From positions 170,266,672 to 170,330,671 of the forward strand of contig NC_090322.1 in the NCBI RefSeq assembly GCF_040869045.1: a stretch of DNA of 64,000 nucleotides, given 5' to 3'. Under the pieces are notes generated by a model. The model was not told where the DNA came from and made no database searches. It worked only from the letters and a program-made list of their open reading frames with translations. Position 1 is the first letter of the stretch. Every line of letters begins with the position of its first letter. Position numbers and translations under genes: made by a program. Source of the DNA: Eurosta solidaginis (lineage: Eukaryota; Arthropoda; Insecta; Diptera; Tephritidae). Positions 32,575 through 44,325 of this stretch are shown piece by piece.

Positions 32575-32811
32575 AATTCTTTTATCTGTACTTGGGTCGG
32601 ACAGGGTATACATGAAAATTTTACAATCAAATGAAAATTTTTTTTAGTAGGTCATGAAAAAAACCTTAAACTCAAAGTCAAAAATATGAAATTTCGCAGG
32701 CTCCAAAATTATTATTTTTTGGGTATGCGTAGTGAAACTTTTTTGCTTGAGCCTAAATCCTATCGAAAAATCGATGGCGTGATATCGGTTAATAAATCAA
32801 CCCACCCTAAT
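32575..32811. mobile_element. Partial MITE, same family as 60586-60871
   Basis: Matches the copy at 60586 over GGACAGGGTATACAT, TTTTTTTTAGTAGGTCATGA, AAATTTCGCAGGCTC and GGGTATGCGTAG. The right end AAATCAACCCACCCTAA is the inverted terminal motif; the left end is lost. From 32812 to 33419 nothing else is recognisable. Confidence 0.6.
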
Positions 32812-33419
32812 GTTCATAAGGATGGTTTTCATACAATTTTCAAGTTTTTGTATTTAGCATGTTGAAAATAATGTTCAGGGCATCCAGCCTGTGAAGAATG
32901 CAGCCTTTAATTTAACATAATTTTATTTTTGTGCTAGTGAGCCCATTCCCATTCCCACTCCTATTTATACTTCCACTCCCACTCATATTTCCCATTTTTC
33001 TTAAACTTCAACTCCTACTCCCAAACTTAATATTACTCTGCCAGTTATGTATCACGATTACATTCACACATTTCCAATTTTATTTATGCTACACTCTCAC
33101 ATACATAGCAGAAGCTTTACGTGATATAGATAGCGTATGAGTAATATAACATTGCACGCATTGCTGCTGAAGCAAGTATTTATGTATTTGTTGTCTGTTA
33201 TTAATTTTACAATATTAATTAGGTACATGTATTGATGTAACTAATTCACTGTTATTTTACAGAATGTGTATATTTTGTATAACCCAGCAAACAATGGCTA
33301 TGCAAGAGTCAGAAAGTTGTCTTAAATCAGGTCAGTTATGTATGTAGGTTTATGAGGTTCTTCAGACCATTGACCAATTTGCTATAGTCTTGGGGTATGA
33401 GCTCAATCCTTATAACATA

Positions 33420-34183
33420 CTAGTAGACCCGGCAGACGTTGTTCAGCCGTAAATTTGGCCTATCTGCATATATTTTAATAAGATTTTTCCGTCTAACTTT
33501 GCCCTCCCCCCACCCCTCTTCACTTTTTCCTTATCCTTTTATTCGCTCCTCCCTCCGTCTTTTTCGCTTTATCTATCTCCATATTCGTTTCATTCTATTT
33601 CTTTCTCAGTCTTCTTCTCTCTTTTCTCTTCTCTCACGTTCTTCTCATTCTTCTTCATCCCTTATTGCCTGTCCCAGAGGGTGGTATATATTTGGCTCCA
33701 GTCCCAGTCCCACTCCGAGTCTCAGTCCCAGTCCTAGTCCTAACCCAGTCCGTTTCTGGTCTACTTCCCGGAAAAAAAGGATCGTAAATACTAATATAGG
33801 CAAATTTACATACCAAATTTCAGGCAAATCGAATAGGACGTATGTAAATAGGTATGTGGTTGATGCGGCTAAATCGAATATCACAATGAAAATTACTTTA
33901 GAGCTTTCCGCAACAGCTTTCATTTCATATCCATATTACCCACACATTCTAGGGGTATCCAGGTCCACGTTTTGGCCTATATCTTGAGACCCTAGTCACC
34001 AAGCGGTATAATATATTACTCTGTAATAAAGCACTCATCAACAGCTTTCATTTGATATCCATATTATGTAAACACATTCTAGGGATACCCGGGTCCACGT
34101 TTGAACAAAATCGACCGACGCATCTCTTCAAACACCGGCGACCAACTAAAACACATTTTAGCCTTTCCTTTTATATATATAGA
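33420..34183 (-). mobile_element. Short non-autonomous Helitron
   Basis: On the minus strand it begins A|TCTATATATATAAAAGG and ends GCCGGGTCTACTAG|T, the TC...CTAG format with A and T flanks. It is 764 bp. A pyrimidine-rich core (33489-33660) and a (CCCAGT)-like stretch (33700-33745) lie within. The 182-codon plus-strand open frame across it is low complexity and not a gene. 34184-35214 has nothing recognised; 34320-34375 is a short GC-rich patch (CCCCGGGTCCGGGGG). Confidence 0.7.
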
Positions 34184-35214
34184 TTTTTATTTTTCACACT
34201 TTACTATAATATTAAAACGAAATGCAGATATTCGGTGCTTTTGAAATTCGGCTTAAAAATTGCACATGGAACAACTAAAGACTCTCCTGACTTAAAAACA
34301 ATGTCTTAGTACTTTTAAATCGCGGGCCCCCTCAGAAACCCCGGGTCCGGGGGTAATGCCCCCCTTCCCCCTTTTAATTGATCGCTGTCGTGTGTAACAG
34401 TAAGAATGTGAAATAATTTCGAATGAGCTTTCGAAAAAAAAAATCGAGTATTTTCAGATTTTTACTTGAGTTCAAGGAAACTTTGGTATTCTCTCAAATA
34501 TTTTAAATGGAAATTTGGAAATATCGATGTAGGTGTTGAAAACTTTTCAAAGTTTCAAACGCTTTCGAAATTGGCTTACATAATTTTTCTTATACAGTTC
34601 ATTATACGTTTTTTAAAAATAACGAAAATCAAAAAACAATAACTGATATTTTTTTTTAGTAATTTTTGCACATGTAGGTCAGTTCACACGGTATTTTTTA
34701 CTGATTCATTTTGTTTTTTGATTTTCCGACAGGGTATACTGCAACGATTTTCCGTATGTACATACATATGTGCTGTGTGTTCATTTAGAAACGGGGGTTG
34801 TTTTTAGAGATCAATTTGTGTGGATAGCTGAGGCAGGTAGAATTCAGTAATTTACTTTTAAAAAAATTTAGAACTTTTAACAAATTTTTTTACCGTGCTA
34901 CCTTTGAAATAGAAAAATTTTATCAGCCTATTTTATAAAGTTCAGTGCTTCTCACAAAATTCTGTAAACTGCCTTCTTCGTTAATATTACATAAGGTTTC
35001 AAAACTTCTTAAATTAGAGACTCATTTTCTTTATTCGGAGCGCTTCTGATTTGGTTAGCTTTTGGTATACGGTTGGCAATTTTCATCATATCTTAGTCAT
35101 AAAAGACTCATGCATAAAGCATTTCATAGTCTCGGCCTCTATTTTCAATATTTTAATTTATGAGCTATCCAATAATGTTTGAAGGGAAAAAACTATCAAC
35201 TGATTTATTTGTCT

Positions 35215-35556
35215 GTAACGAGCCGGACCCGTGCGCATCTTGCGCAACCAATATAAAAGTCTCTTATCAAATATCAATAGAAATCTTGCCCCGCCATCTG
35301 GCTTATGGGAGCAACTGCCGGTAATGCAGTGCAAATATTTACAATAGTGCCATAGTGCAAATACATTTCTTCGTGTGCTCCCAATTATTTATTTTTAACA
35401 AATTATTTTAATAAAATATAGCTAAACAAAAGCTAATAGCCCGAATCTCCATCTCTACAACCAAAACTTTATGCAATAGATTTTGATTCCAAATAAGAGC
35501 GAAAAAGGGACCCGTACATAAAAAAAACAATTAGAAATAATATATATGATAAAATG
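35215..35556 (-). mobile_element. Dispersed LTR-like repeat, copy 2
   Basis: The reverse complement starts TGTTACATTTTATCATATAT and ends GGTCCGGCTCGTTACA, so the ends resemble an LTR (TG...CA). It matches window positions 1-318 in inverted orientation, with an extra ~90-base AT-rich insert in the middle of this copy. No target duplication is clear. At 35593 TCTATATATATAAAG on the plus strand resembles a Helitron 5' end, but the preceding base is G and no matching 3' end was found. Confidence 0.55.
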
Positions 35557-36081
35557 TAACATTCAGGTAATTGGATTTATCTGAGAAGCTTGTCTATATA
35601 TATAAAGAGGCAAGTTGAAAATTTTGCCCCCCTTTCACGGCCAAACTGTAATAATTAGGTATAAACATTTTTATATTGATAGCTCTTCCCAAGGAGCAGT
35701 GCTGTATCCTACAAATTTCAAAAAAGTTAAATATAGCGCTAAAATTTTAGTTTAAATATGACTACAAATGTCATGCACGTATTTAAACTATGAGAATATT
35801 TACAGTCACACTACGGACGCTACATGTGTTGGATGTTTTTGTGTTGAGAAAACCAGCGGGCATCATGCAAATGAACTAAGGTTTGATCTCGTGAGCAAAT
35901 GAAGGAAGTGTGTGTACATAGTCGGTTTGTGAGAAGTATAGCGCGGGAGTAAGCAAATATGAGTAAACGTGTAATTTTATTTGCTGATATTCAAAGTATT
36001 TAAAAACAAAAACAAATGAGAATATTGAAGTTGGAGTATTATTTCTTTTTTTGGTTGCAACGATTTTGTATACTATGTACT

Positions 36082-36130
36082 TTGTTAGCAAATAAAATAA
36101 AATAAAATAAAATAAAATAAAATAAAATAA
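36082..36130 (+). repeat. (AAAAT)n pentanucleotide microsatellite
   Basis: About ten AATAA/AAATA units in a row, followed by a purine-rich GGGAGGGAAAGGAAATAAAGG tract to 36205. Nothing else recognised in 35594-36720. Confidence 0.9.
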
Positions 36131-36721
36131 GGGAGGGAAAGGAAATAAAGGAAAAGTAAAAGAAAGGAAAGTAAACAAAAAGAAAGGAGATGAAAGTAAA
36201 AAACGTGACCTCTGTAGTGGTTGAATTTCAACCACTTGGCGAACTCTAGAATTTGACAGAAAATCAGCTAAAGCACAGCTGTGAAAAACAAGGTATGGCC
36301 TTTGAAAAAATTTCTAATCACTTTTACGGGACTTGTATTTTACATGGAATGGGCCCAATGTCTACTCATCACATTTTTTCTCGCCTAAAAGTAATTATGT
36401 ATTGTTGCTTGTAATAACAAAAGTTTAAAAACAAAAGCTTTTCGCAATATTTTTCGCTGCTGTGTTTTTTATTACACGTTTCATTCAGTCCGTTAAAAGT
36501 AAATAAAACATTATTGAATATAATAAAGTTAATGCTTTTATCATTTATAAGCACGTAAATTTTTACATTATTTGGTTAATTGACAATAGTAAAAATAAAT
36601 ATGCTAATTAAGCCAGTGTTATATAGTTAATTTCTGACAGATAACAAATGTTATATTTATGTAGTATACTTCGCACTTATTGTCTGCCTGTATAACTTGC
36701 AGTGGAACATCAGTTAAAGTA

Positions 36722-36889
36722 CTAAGTATAATAATACTAATAATAAACCCATCGGATTAATATCCTCCAAAGCCCGCCCAACCGACACGAGGGGCGCATC
36801 CGCATGACGCACGGATTTTGTTTTTGCCGAGTTGTTGATAGGCGGAGGTTTGTTACGCGTTGAGATCTACAACTGCTCAGCTCACTCTG
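36722..36889 (-). mobile_element. (TTA)n-tailed retroposon 3' end, copy 1 of 2
   Basis: On the minus strand it runs from CTGAGCAGTTGTAGATCTCA through AACTCGGCAAAAACAAAATC and GCGTCATGCGGATGCGCC to CGATGGGTTTATTATTA, a simple TTA tail. The copy at 56640-56790 has the same layout. It directly abuts the gag sequence at 36890, so one has truncated the other. The parent element is not identified. Confidence 0.6.
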
Positions 36890-37745
36890 GAATGGTTTGT
36901 AAAATCTCAGCTGCAGGCCCTTTCAATGTCATGAACAGTGCAGCAACTTTATCATCCGCATTCTAGTTGTTCACTGTTGCGGTCTTCTCAAATTGTAGCT
37001 TAAACACCTGGAAAGGAACAGAACCGTCAAAAGATGGAGTCTTTACCTTTGGATTGCTTGTTGAAACAGCCGGTCGATTTAGTTGTAATTGCTCCATACG
37101 ACCTTTTAAATCAGCGACTTCTGCCTGAAATTGTGCGATTTTTGCATCCTGCGATTCAAGTTTTGATGATACCTTTGCTTCCTGTGCCTCCAGCTGCGAG
37201 GATATGCGAGTTTCTTCTGCTTTCAGCTCCTCAGCCATATATGTCTTCTGTTCTTCCAACTGTGTTTTCATCTTGGTTGTTATCTGTGTCAACATTTCTG
37301 AAATACGCGTTTCTTGTGCTCCAATCTTTGATGTTATTCGTGTCTCTTGGGATTCCATCTTGGATGTTATACGGTTCTCCTGCGATTCCATATATGTCTT
37401 CTGTTCTGCCAGTTAGATGACACTGTCGATGTTTTTGCAGATATTGCAGCTAAAATCATGTTCAAGTCTGTGCTCGTAACTCTCTGCGATGTTTAATTTT
37501 TCTCTTAAATTTTTATTGTCTCCACGCCGTCAAGAGGAAAGACATACTCTTCCACGTTAATTCCCTCTAATTCCATTGCCTCTCGTAGTCGTGCTTGAAG
37601 TTGGATTTTAATGCCGGTTGTATTCAATCCACGGCTCTCCAACTCCTTCTTCAGCTGCTGGATCTTCAATTAACTCCACTTTGCCATTTCCAAGTTGTAT
37701 TCGAAGTCTTCGGAGTTTATTCAACAATCCCACTTCTGACACCAA
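36890..37745 (-). pseudogene. Gypsy-like LTR retrotransposon leader and gag, truncated
   Basis: Directly inside the LTR lies TGGTGTCAGAAGTGGGAT on the minus strand (37745-37728), an 18-base match to the 3' end of tRNA-Leu including CCA: a primer binding site. After a ~330-base leader the frame 37391-36963 encodes a gag N-terminus made of a coiled-coil-like repeat (ESQE-RITSK, GAQETRISEM, LEAQEAKVSSKLESQ), then VKTPSFDGSVPFQVFKLQFE. An in-frame TAG follows NN where other gags have Trp, after which the frame goes on with NADDKVAALFMTLKGPAAEI to 36890 and is cut by another repeat. The protease, reverse transcriptase and integrase are gone. No envelope-like gene is present. Confidence 0.85.
37728..37745 (-). 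other. Primer binding site complementary to tRNA-Leu 3' end
   Basis: The plus-strand text ATCCCACTTCTGACACCA equals the 3' end of a metazoan tRNA-Leu acceptor/T-arm with its added CCA. It lies one base from the LTR edge, the expected position for reverse transcription priming. The tRNA identity is from memory of tRNA-Leu sequences. Confidence 0.8.
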
Positions 37746-37746
37746 T

Positions 37747-38273
37747 TGTAACGATTTTACTGCAAATCCTCTTATTTGCAACCTTCTGCTAAGTTCGAAT
37801 CACTAAACTGTTGAATAAATAAATCCAATATTTAATAATGCAAAATGGCCTTTATTCAAGTACTTTCAAAATAACACTTCTATTGCTCGACAGATAGCGT
37901 GCTTAATCGAAACTGATTGATAGCTTAAATGAAACTGATTCTCACGCCTCTACTGTTGTCGCCTTTTATACTGTCTGGTTTCCTCGTTGCATACTTCTAG
38001 GCTTTTCCATTCCAGAACTTACTAGTTAGTTATCAGCTACAAAATCACCAGCCACAACTACGTTTATAGCTTCTCATATGCGCGTGAGTAATACTTGCAC
38101 AAATTATTGCCCTCTCTTGTGAGCACCTCAGATAAGATATATGCATGTGTTTGTGCGTTGCTTCTCCGCTGCGTGTACGTACATATGTGTAGACATAATG
38201 ATTGAATTATTGATGTGCATCAAGTCACTGCTTAGAGATGACAGTACCCCTTAGTGTTGTTAATATTCGTAAA
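37747..38273 (-). mobile_element. 5' LTR (family LTR-A) of the gag-bearing element
   Basis: In reverse orientation it carries the family landmarks: TGTAACGATTTTACTGCAAA at the inner end, CTGTTGAATAAATAAATCCAA, a TATA box in CGCCTTTTATACTGTC (plus strand, about 37968), and CATATGTGTAGACATAATGA. The inner boundary is adjacent to the primer binding site, which proves it is the 5' LTR. The outer boundary (AATATTCGTAAAT, about 38273) is slightly degenerate. This copy ties the solo LTRs in the window to a Gypsy-like element primed by tRNA-Leu. Confidence 0.85.
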
Positions 38274-38306
38274 TAAGTTAACGGTTTTAGCATATAAAGA
38301 TTTTTA

Positions 38307-41300
38307 TACTCAGTTGAGCAGAGCTCACAGAGTATATTAAGTTTGATTGGATAACGGTTGGTTGTACATATATAAAGGAATCGAGATAGATATAGACTTC
38401 CATATATCAAAATAATCGGGATCGCAAAAAAATTTGATTGAGCCATGTCCGTCCGTCCGTTAACACGATAACTTGAGTAAATTTTGAGGTATCTTGATGA
38501 AATTTGGTATGTAGGTTCCTGAGCACTCATCTCAGATCGCTATTAAAAATGAACGATATCGGACTATAACCACGCCCACTTTTTCGATATCGAAAATTTC
38601 GAAAAACCGAAAAAGTGCGATAATTCATTACAAAAGACAGATAAAGCGACGAAACTTGGTAGATGAGTTGAACTTATGACACAGAATAGAAAATTAATAA
38701 AATTTTGGACAACGGGCGTGGCACCGTCCACTTTTAAAAGAAGGTAATTTAAAACTTTTGCAAGCCGTAATTTGGCAGTCGTTGAAGATATCATGATGAA
38801 ATTTGGCAGGAACGTTACTCCTATTACTATATATACGCTTAATAAAAATTAGCAAAATCGGAGAAGGACCACGCCCACTTTAAAAAAAAAAATTTTTTTA
38901 AAGTAAAATTTTAACAAAAAATTTAATATCTTTACAGTATATAAGTAAATTATGTCAACATTCAACTCCAGTAATGATATGGTGCAACAAAATACAAAAA
39001 TAAAAGAAAATTTCAAAATGGGCGTGGCTCTAGGATACTTTTAACGCCATAAGTCGAACAAAAATTAACCAATCCTTTTGAATTTGGTAGGGGCATAGAC
39101 TTTATGACGTTAACTCTTTTCTGTGAAAATGGGCGAAATCGGTTTATGCCACGCCCAGTTTTTATACACAGACGTCCGTCTGTCCTTCCGCATGGCCGTT
39201 AACACGATAACTTGAGCAAAAATCGACATATCTTTAATGAACCTAGTTCACGTGCTTACTTGCACGCACTTTATCTTGGTATGAAAAATGAACGAAATCC
39301 GACTATGACCACGCCCACTTTTTCGATATCGAAAATTACGAAAAATGAAAAAAATGCCATAATTCTATACCAAATACGAAAAAAGGGATGAAACATGGTA
39401 ATGTAATTGGATTGTTTTATTGACGCGAAATATAACTTTAGAAAAAACTTTATAAAATGGTTGTGACACCTACCATATTAAGTAGAAGAAAATGAAAAAG
39501 TTCTGCAGGGCGAAATAAAAAACCCTTAAAATCTTGGCAGGTATTACATATATAAATAAATTAGCGGTAATCAACAGATGATGTTCTGGGTCACCCTGGT
39601 CCACATTTTGGTCGATATCTGGAAAACGCCTTCACACCACTCCCTTTTAAAACTCTCATTAATACCTTTAATTTGATACCCATATCGTACAAACTCATTC
39701 TAGAGTCACCCCTGGTCCACCTTTATGGCGATATCTCGAAAAGGCGTCCACCTATAGAACTAAGCCCCACGCCCTTTTAAAATACTCATTAACACCTTTC
39801 ATTTGATACCCATATCGTACAAACATATTCTAAAGTCACCCCTGGTCCACCTTTATGGCGATATCTCGAAAAGGCGAACACCTATAGAACGAAGGCCCAC
39901 TCCCTTTTAAAAATACTCATTAGCACCTTTCATTTGATACCCATATCGTACAAACAAAGTCTAGAGTCCCCCTGGTCCACCTTTATTGCGATACCTCGAA
40001 AAAGCGTCCACCTATAGAACTAAGGCCCACTCCCTTTTAAAATACTCATTAACTCCTTTCGTTTGATACCCATATTGCACAAACGAATTCTAGAGTCACC
40101 CCTGGCCCACCTTTATGGCGATATCACGAAAATACGACCACCTGTACAACAACCACCACTCCCTTTTAAAACCCTCATTAATACCTTTAATTTGATACCC
40201 ATATTGTACAAACAAATTCTAGAGTCACCCCTGGTCCACCTTTATGGCGATATTTCGAAACGGCGTCCACCTATAGAACTAAGGCCCACTCCCTTTTAAA
40301 ATACTTATTAACACCTTTCGTTTGATGCCCATATTTTACAAACAAATTCTAGGGTCACCCCTGGTCCACCTTTATGGCGATATCTCGAAATGGCGTCCAC
40401 CTATGGAACTAAGGATTACTCACTTTTAAAATACTCATTAACACCTTTCTTTTGATATCCATATTGTACAAACAAATTCTAGGGTCACCCCTGGTCCACC
40501 TTTATGGCGATATCTCGAAACGGCGTCCAATTATGGAACTAAGGATTACTCACTTTTAAAATACTCATTAACACCTTTCCTTTGATACCCATATTGTACA
40601 AACAAATTCTAGGGTCACCCCTGGTCCACCTTTATGGCGATATCTCGAAAATACGACCACCTATACAACAACCACCACTCGCTTTTAAAACCCTCATTAA
40701 TACCTTTAATTTGATACCCATATTGTACAAACAAATTCTAGAGTCACCCCTGGTCCACCTTTATGGCGATATTTCGAAACGGCGTCCACCTATAGAACTA
40801 AGGCCCACTCCCTTTTAAAATACTCATTAACACCTTTCGTTTGATGCCCATATTGTACAGACAAATTCTAGGGTCACCCCTGGTCCACCTTTATGGCGAT
40901 ATCTCGAAACGGCGTCCACCTATGGAACTAAGGATTACGCACTTTTAAAATACTCATTAACACCTTTCTTTTGATACCCATATTGTACAAACAAATTCTA
41001 GGGTCACCCCTGGTCCACCTTTATGGCGATATCTCGAAAATACGACCACCTATACAACAACCACCACTCGCTTTTAAAACCCTCATTAATACCTTTAATT
41101 TGATACCCATATTGTACAAACAAATTCTAGAGTCACCCCTGGTCCACCTTTGTGGCTATATCTCGAAACGGCGTCCACCTATGGAACTAAGGATTACTCC
41201 CTTTTAAAATACTCATTAACACCTTTCATTTGATACCCATAACGTACAAACGTATTCTAGAGCCAACCCTGATCCACCTTTATGGCTATATCCCTAAATG

Positions 41301-41500
41301 GCGTCCACCTATAGAACTATGGCCCACTCCCTCATAAAATATTCTTTAATGCCTTTCATTTGATACACATGTCGTACAAACACACTCCAGGGTTTCTCTC
41401 GGTTCATTTGCCTACATGGTTATTTTCCCTTATGTTGTCACCATACCTCTCAACTGAGTATGTAATGTTCTGTTACACCCGAACTTAACCTTCTTTACTT
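38307..41500 (+). mobile_element. HINE-like element copy A1 (3.2 kb)
   Basis: It starts TACTCAGTTGAGCAGAGCTC, with ACAGAGTA closing a terminal stem, and ends CTCAACTGAGTA followed by the hairpin GTTCTGTTACACCCGAAC and a TTTACTTGTTT tail. The first and last 12 bases before the hairpin are exact inverted repeats. Inside are recurrent phrases (CATGTCCGTCCGTCCG, ACACGATAACTTGAG, ACCACGCCCACTTT) and a ~130-bp minisatellite. Short inverted subterminal repeats, a 3' hairpin and a tandem-repeat core are the layout of non-autonomous Helentron relatives (HINEs/DINE-1 group). No protein is encoded. 78% or more identical copy at 44326. Confidence 0.7.
39600..41400 (+). repeat. ~130-bp minisatellite core of HINE-like copy A1
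   Basis: About 14 units with the core CCTGGTCCACCTTTATGGCG, ATATCTCGAAA, GGCGTCCACCTAT and TTTGATACCCATATTGTACA. In the 3' half, units come in groups of three: segments starting at 40582 and 40971 (389 bases apart, 3 x 130) are almost identical, and the 78-codon open frames they contain are repeat artefacts. Confidence 0.92.
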
Positions 41501-41574
41501 GTTTTTATATATTTTCTAGTTTGTTACGAGTTAAGATAGGATAGGACAGTTTTCCTTATAGTAAAATGTGAATC

Positions 41575-41931
41575 CGTTATATCAAATGAATTCGAATGAG
41601 AGTTAAAATCATGACACAAACACCGAAATGGTTCATTTAATTCGAAATTAGTTCTGCACTGCCTCAAAAGAAGAGTTTTGTAATGTATTGACTCTCGTGA
41701 TGGGACATTGAAGTTTTAAAAGAAAGAAATTAGTCCATTCAGTAGTTTAGCCATAAATAATACGCCTAGCATTTCTCTACGACTAGCGAGAGTTGGAAAA
41801 TTGATAAGCCTTAACCGAGAAGTATAAGGTGGAAGATTATACGCAGAGTCCCAATGAAAATTCCTTAAATAAAAAAGTAATAATTGCTTCTGTATTGACT
41901 CAAGCCTATCTGCATGAAATTTATATCGCGG
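41575..41931 (-). pseudogene. LINE reverse transcriptase C-terminus fossil
   Basis: Homologous to 57735-58095. On the minus strand the family's C-terminal motif (NLPPYTSRLKLINLPT, then SRREMLGV in the better copy) is recognisable despite substitutions. It stops at 41931, exactly where a PIF1-helicase-bearing element begins: the undisturbed sequence at 58092 reads ATATCGCGGTTACATAAGG while here ATATCGCGG is followed by ATTCCAACGC. So the second element landed in the LINE. Confidence 0.65.
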
Positions 41932-42749
41932 ATTCCAACGCTTTTATTTAAATGTCTGATCAACGCCCTTGATTGGTGAGGAGTGTGATGACTAGTACCT
42001 AGGACCTACCTAATTATTTTCTAGCTTTTAGTATTATTATTACTAAGTATTGTATTCATTAAAACCATTTAGCTTAAAAGTATTTTTTAATTATCTTATT
42101 TTCAAGTTTTTCGTCCTTATTTAATTGCCTATTTGTTCTCATTCTATTTAGTTCATTTAGTGACTCAATATTACAAGGACTCTTTCCTGACAATTTGTTA
42201 CAATCTAAGTCCTCAATACATAATCCTTCCAAAGACTTTACTCGGCTCTGCGCCACGTATGCTTGTCCCTCCTCCAACTCCAAAATATTTTGATGTTATT
42301 CTACCGGACTGTATGTAATATTTGTTCCAAATATGAGCCAAATCGGACATCATAGGTCGCTTTCTATGCATGTATGTATTATGTGTTCCACATATGGACC
42401 AAATTAGACCACAAATACGATTTTTATGAATATCTCGATCTTTGCGCCACCTAGCAGCGTTTTTTTTCATATGTCGCTTTCTATTCTTGTATGTATTATG
42501 TGTTCCAAATATGAGCGAAATCGAAGTACAAATACGATTTTTGTGAATAACTCGATCCTTGCGCCACCTAGCGGCAATTGTTTTCTTATTATTGCATTGT
42601 CATCGGGTTCTGAACTATATTCCGAGTTTCAAGCTTGTTGCTTATCGGGAAGTTACTTAAATTTCAATTACAAAATTCGTGTCAGCCAGCCAAACAGCCA
42701 GCCAACCAACCAGTCTGTCAAGTCAAGCTAAATAAAACCGTTTAAAAAT
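41932..42749 (-). mobile_element. Helitron-like element end with PIF1 helicase remnant
   Basis: The minus-strand frame 42283-42074 starts LEEGQAYVAQSRVKSLEGLC and continues DLDCNKLSGKSPCN; GQAYVA-SRV is motif VI of PIF1-family helicases, as in Helitron/Helentron proteins. Upstream (42300-42749) are two to three ~117-bp tandem units built on CTAGGTGGCGCAA-GATCGA and CATATTTGGAACACATAATA. The same layout in opposite orientation occurs at 50911-51718, so this is a mobile unit that carries only the last part of a helicase gene. Positions 42750-43770 contain nothing recognised. Confidence 0.6.
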
Positions 42750-44325
42750 AGCACATGGTTCGAAAGTTGGTAAGCAAGAAACATATGCTCCGAACTTTCG
42801 AAAATGCTCATTTGCAAAATGCGACCAGCATGAACACTACTTCGAATTCTATGCTCGAAAAGTCTCAATGCTAAAATAAGCTTGAACGCTATATTAGTTT
42901 GGGACTTTTGATTTGACTGCAGGGTGTTGATGCCAACATACAAATTTGGATCTATCGGTTGAATATACATACATACACACATAAACATAATGGTAATTGA
43001 TAATCTTTTACAAATATTGTCATCCTTTTTTCCCCGAACTTGTATAGCTTTGTTAAAAGCGTGATAAACATGCGCTAAATACATATTTATATTAAATCAA
43101 ATGTCAATTCACTATCACAATATGCGAATAATCTTATCGAAAAACATTTTATTTGCAAAACAAATAAATAATTAAATGACTGTATGCTCTTTCAAAGACC
43201 ATTTCACCATTGAATGGATATCATAGAATTTTTGAAAGCTTTAGCTGCCAATATTTGCTCGTTTTCGAAATAAAGATAAGATTGCTTCTCAAGTATTTCG
43301 TTGTCAAGACTTTGATTTATTTAAACCAAATAATGCCATAGTAACTATTTAAAACTATTTCATATCGCTTTCACATTCTTTAGTAAGTTTTATTTGCAAA
43401 CCTTTTCTAACATCTTGTGAATATTCATAAACGCTCAAGTGTTGATAAGTTAGGAGATAATTATTTTTTTTAGGTACTCATTATTGTTTTCCGTGTCTTC
43501 CGCTTTATATTTGTATTTTGAATTCAAAATATGTATTTGAGTGTGGTGAACTACCTAGCCATTTCTACATATATATGTATATATAATAGGAAGGGTGCCA
43601 CGCCCATTTGAATTTGTTTCTTATTTTATCTTAATTCTAGTGTCAGTACAAATAAAAAACTTGCCTATTTATTACTAATCTTAGATAAAGCAAAATTTGT
43701 TTGATAATTATCTCAGCAAAGAGCCCCTATAAATTTACGGACGAATATTTTAGAGTATTTTACCCTCTAATGCGGCAGTTACCCACCGACGTGTGCCGTA
43801 CGTAAGGACGTTTGTCGTACGAAGCACGTTTGACCGAACTCTCAAGCCCGTAGGAATCAATGTGTGCGTCTGTGTACATGTACATAAGATATTTGTGTGT
43901 GTATTGTTTACAGATAAGCACTGTTGCCATTGACCATTTTGCATGTATGCTTATGGAAACATCAACTTTTTCCAATTTAATTTTTGATATTGTAAAAGGC
44001 CGGAATACTATTAAATAAGTATAAATAGATTAAATTTTTATAATCAGCACTTTTACATAATTATTTCGAATTATTTTCACAATTTTTCAAACATTAATTA
44101 GGCGTTTTTGCATAAAATTGCAAACGGTCAAAAATTAGCGCACAAAAGTTTACTAGGCAACTCTGTCTAGTGAGAGAGCGATCAGCTGGCACGTTCTTAC
44201 GGAAAAAATCAAAATTGTTTTGATTTCTACGTTCCGGGCTACGTACGTACGGGCGTTGCACGTCGGTGAGTTTTCGTTTACATTGCACACTCATAAGATA
44301 GGTCGTGTCAGCTGACACGTTTTTA

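Noticed and set aside
33439..33987. 182-codon plus-strand frame
   Set aside because: Low-complexity Ser/Pro/Phe sequence from a pyrimidine-rich Helitron core; no domain.
40063..41207. Three similar 78-codon frames
   Set aside because: They span two units of the 130-bp minisatellite and recur with it.
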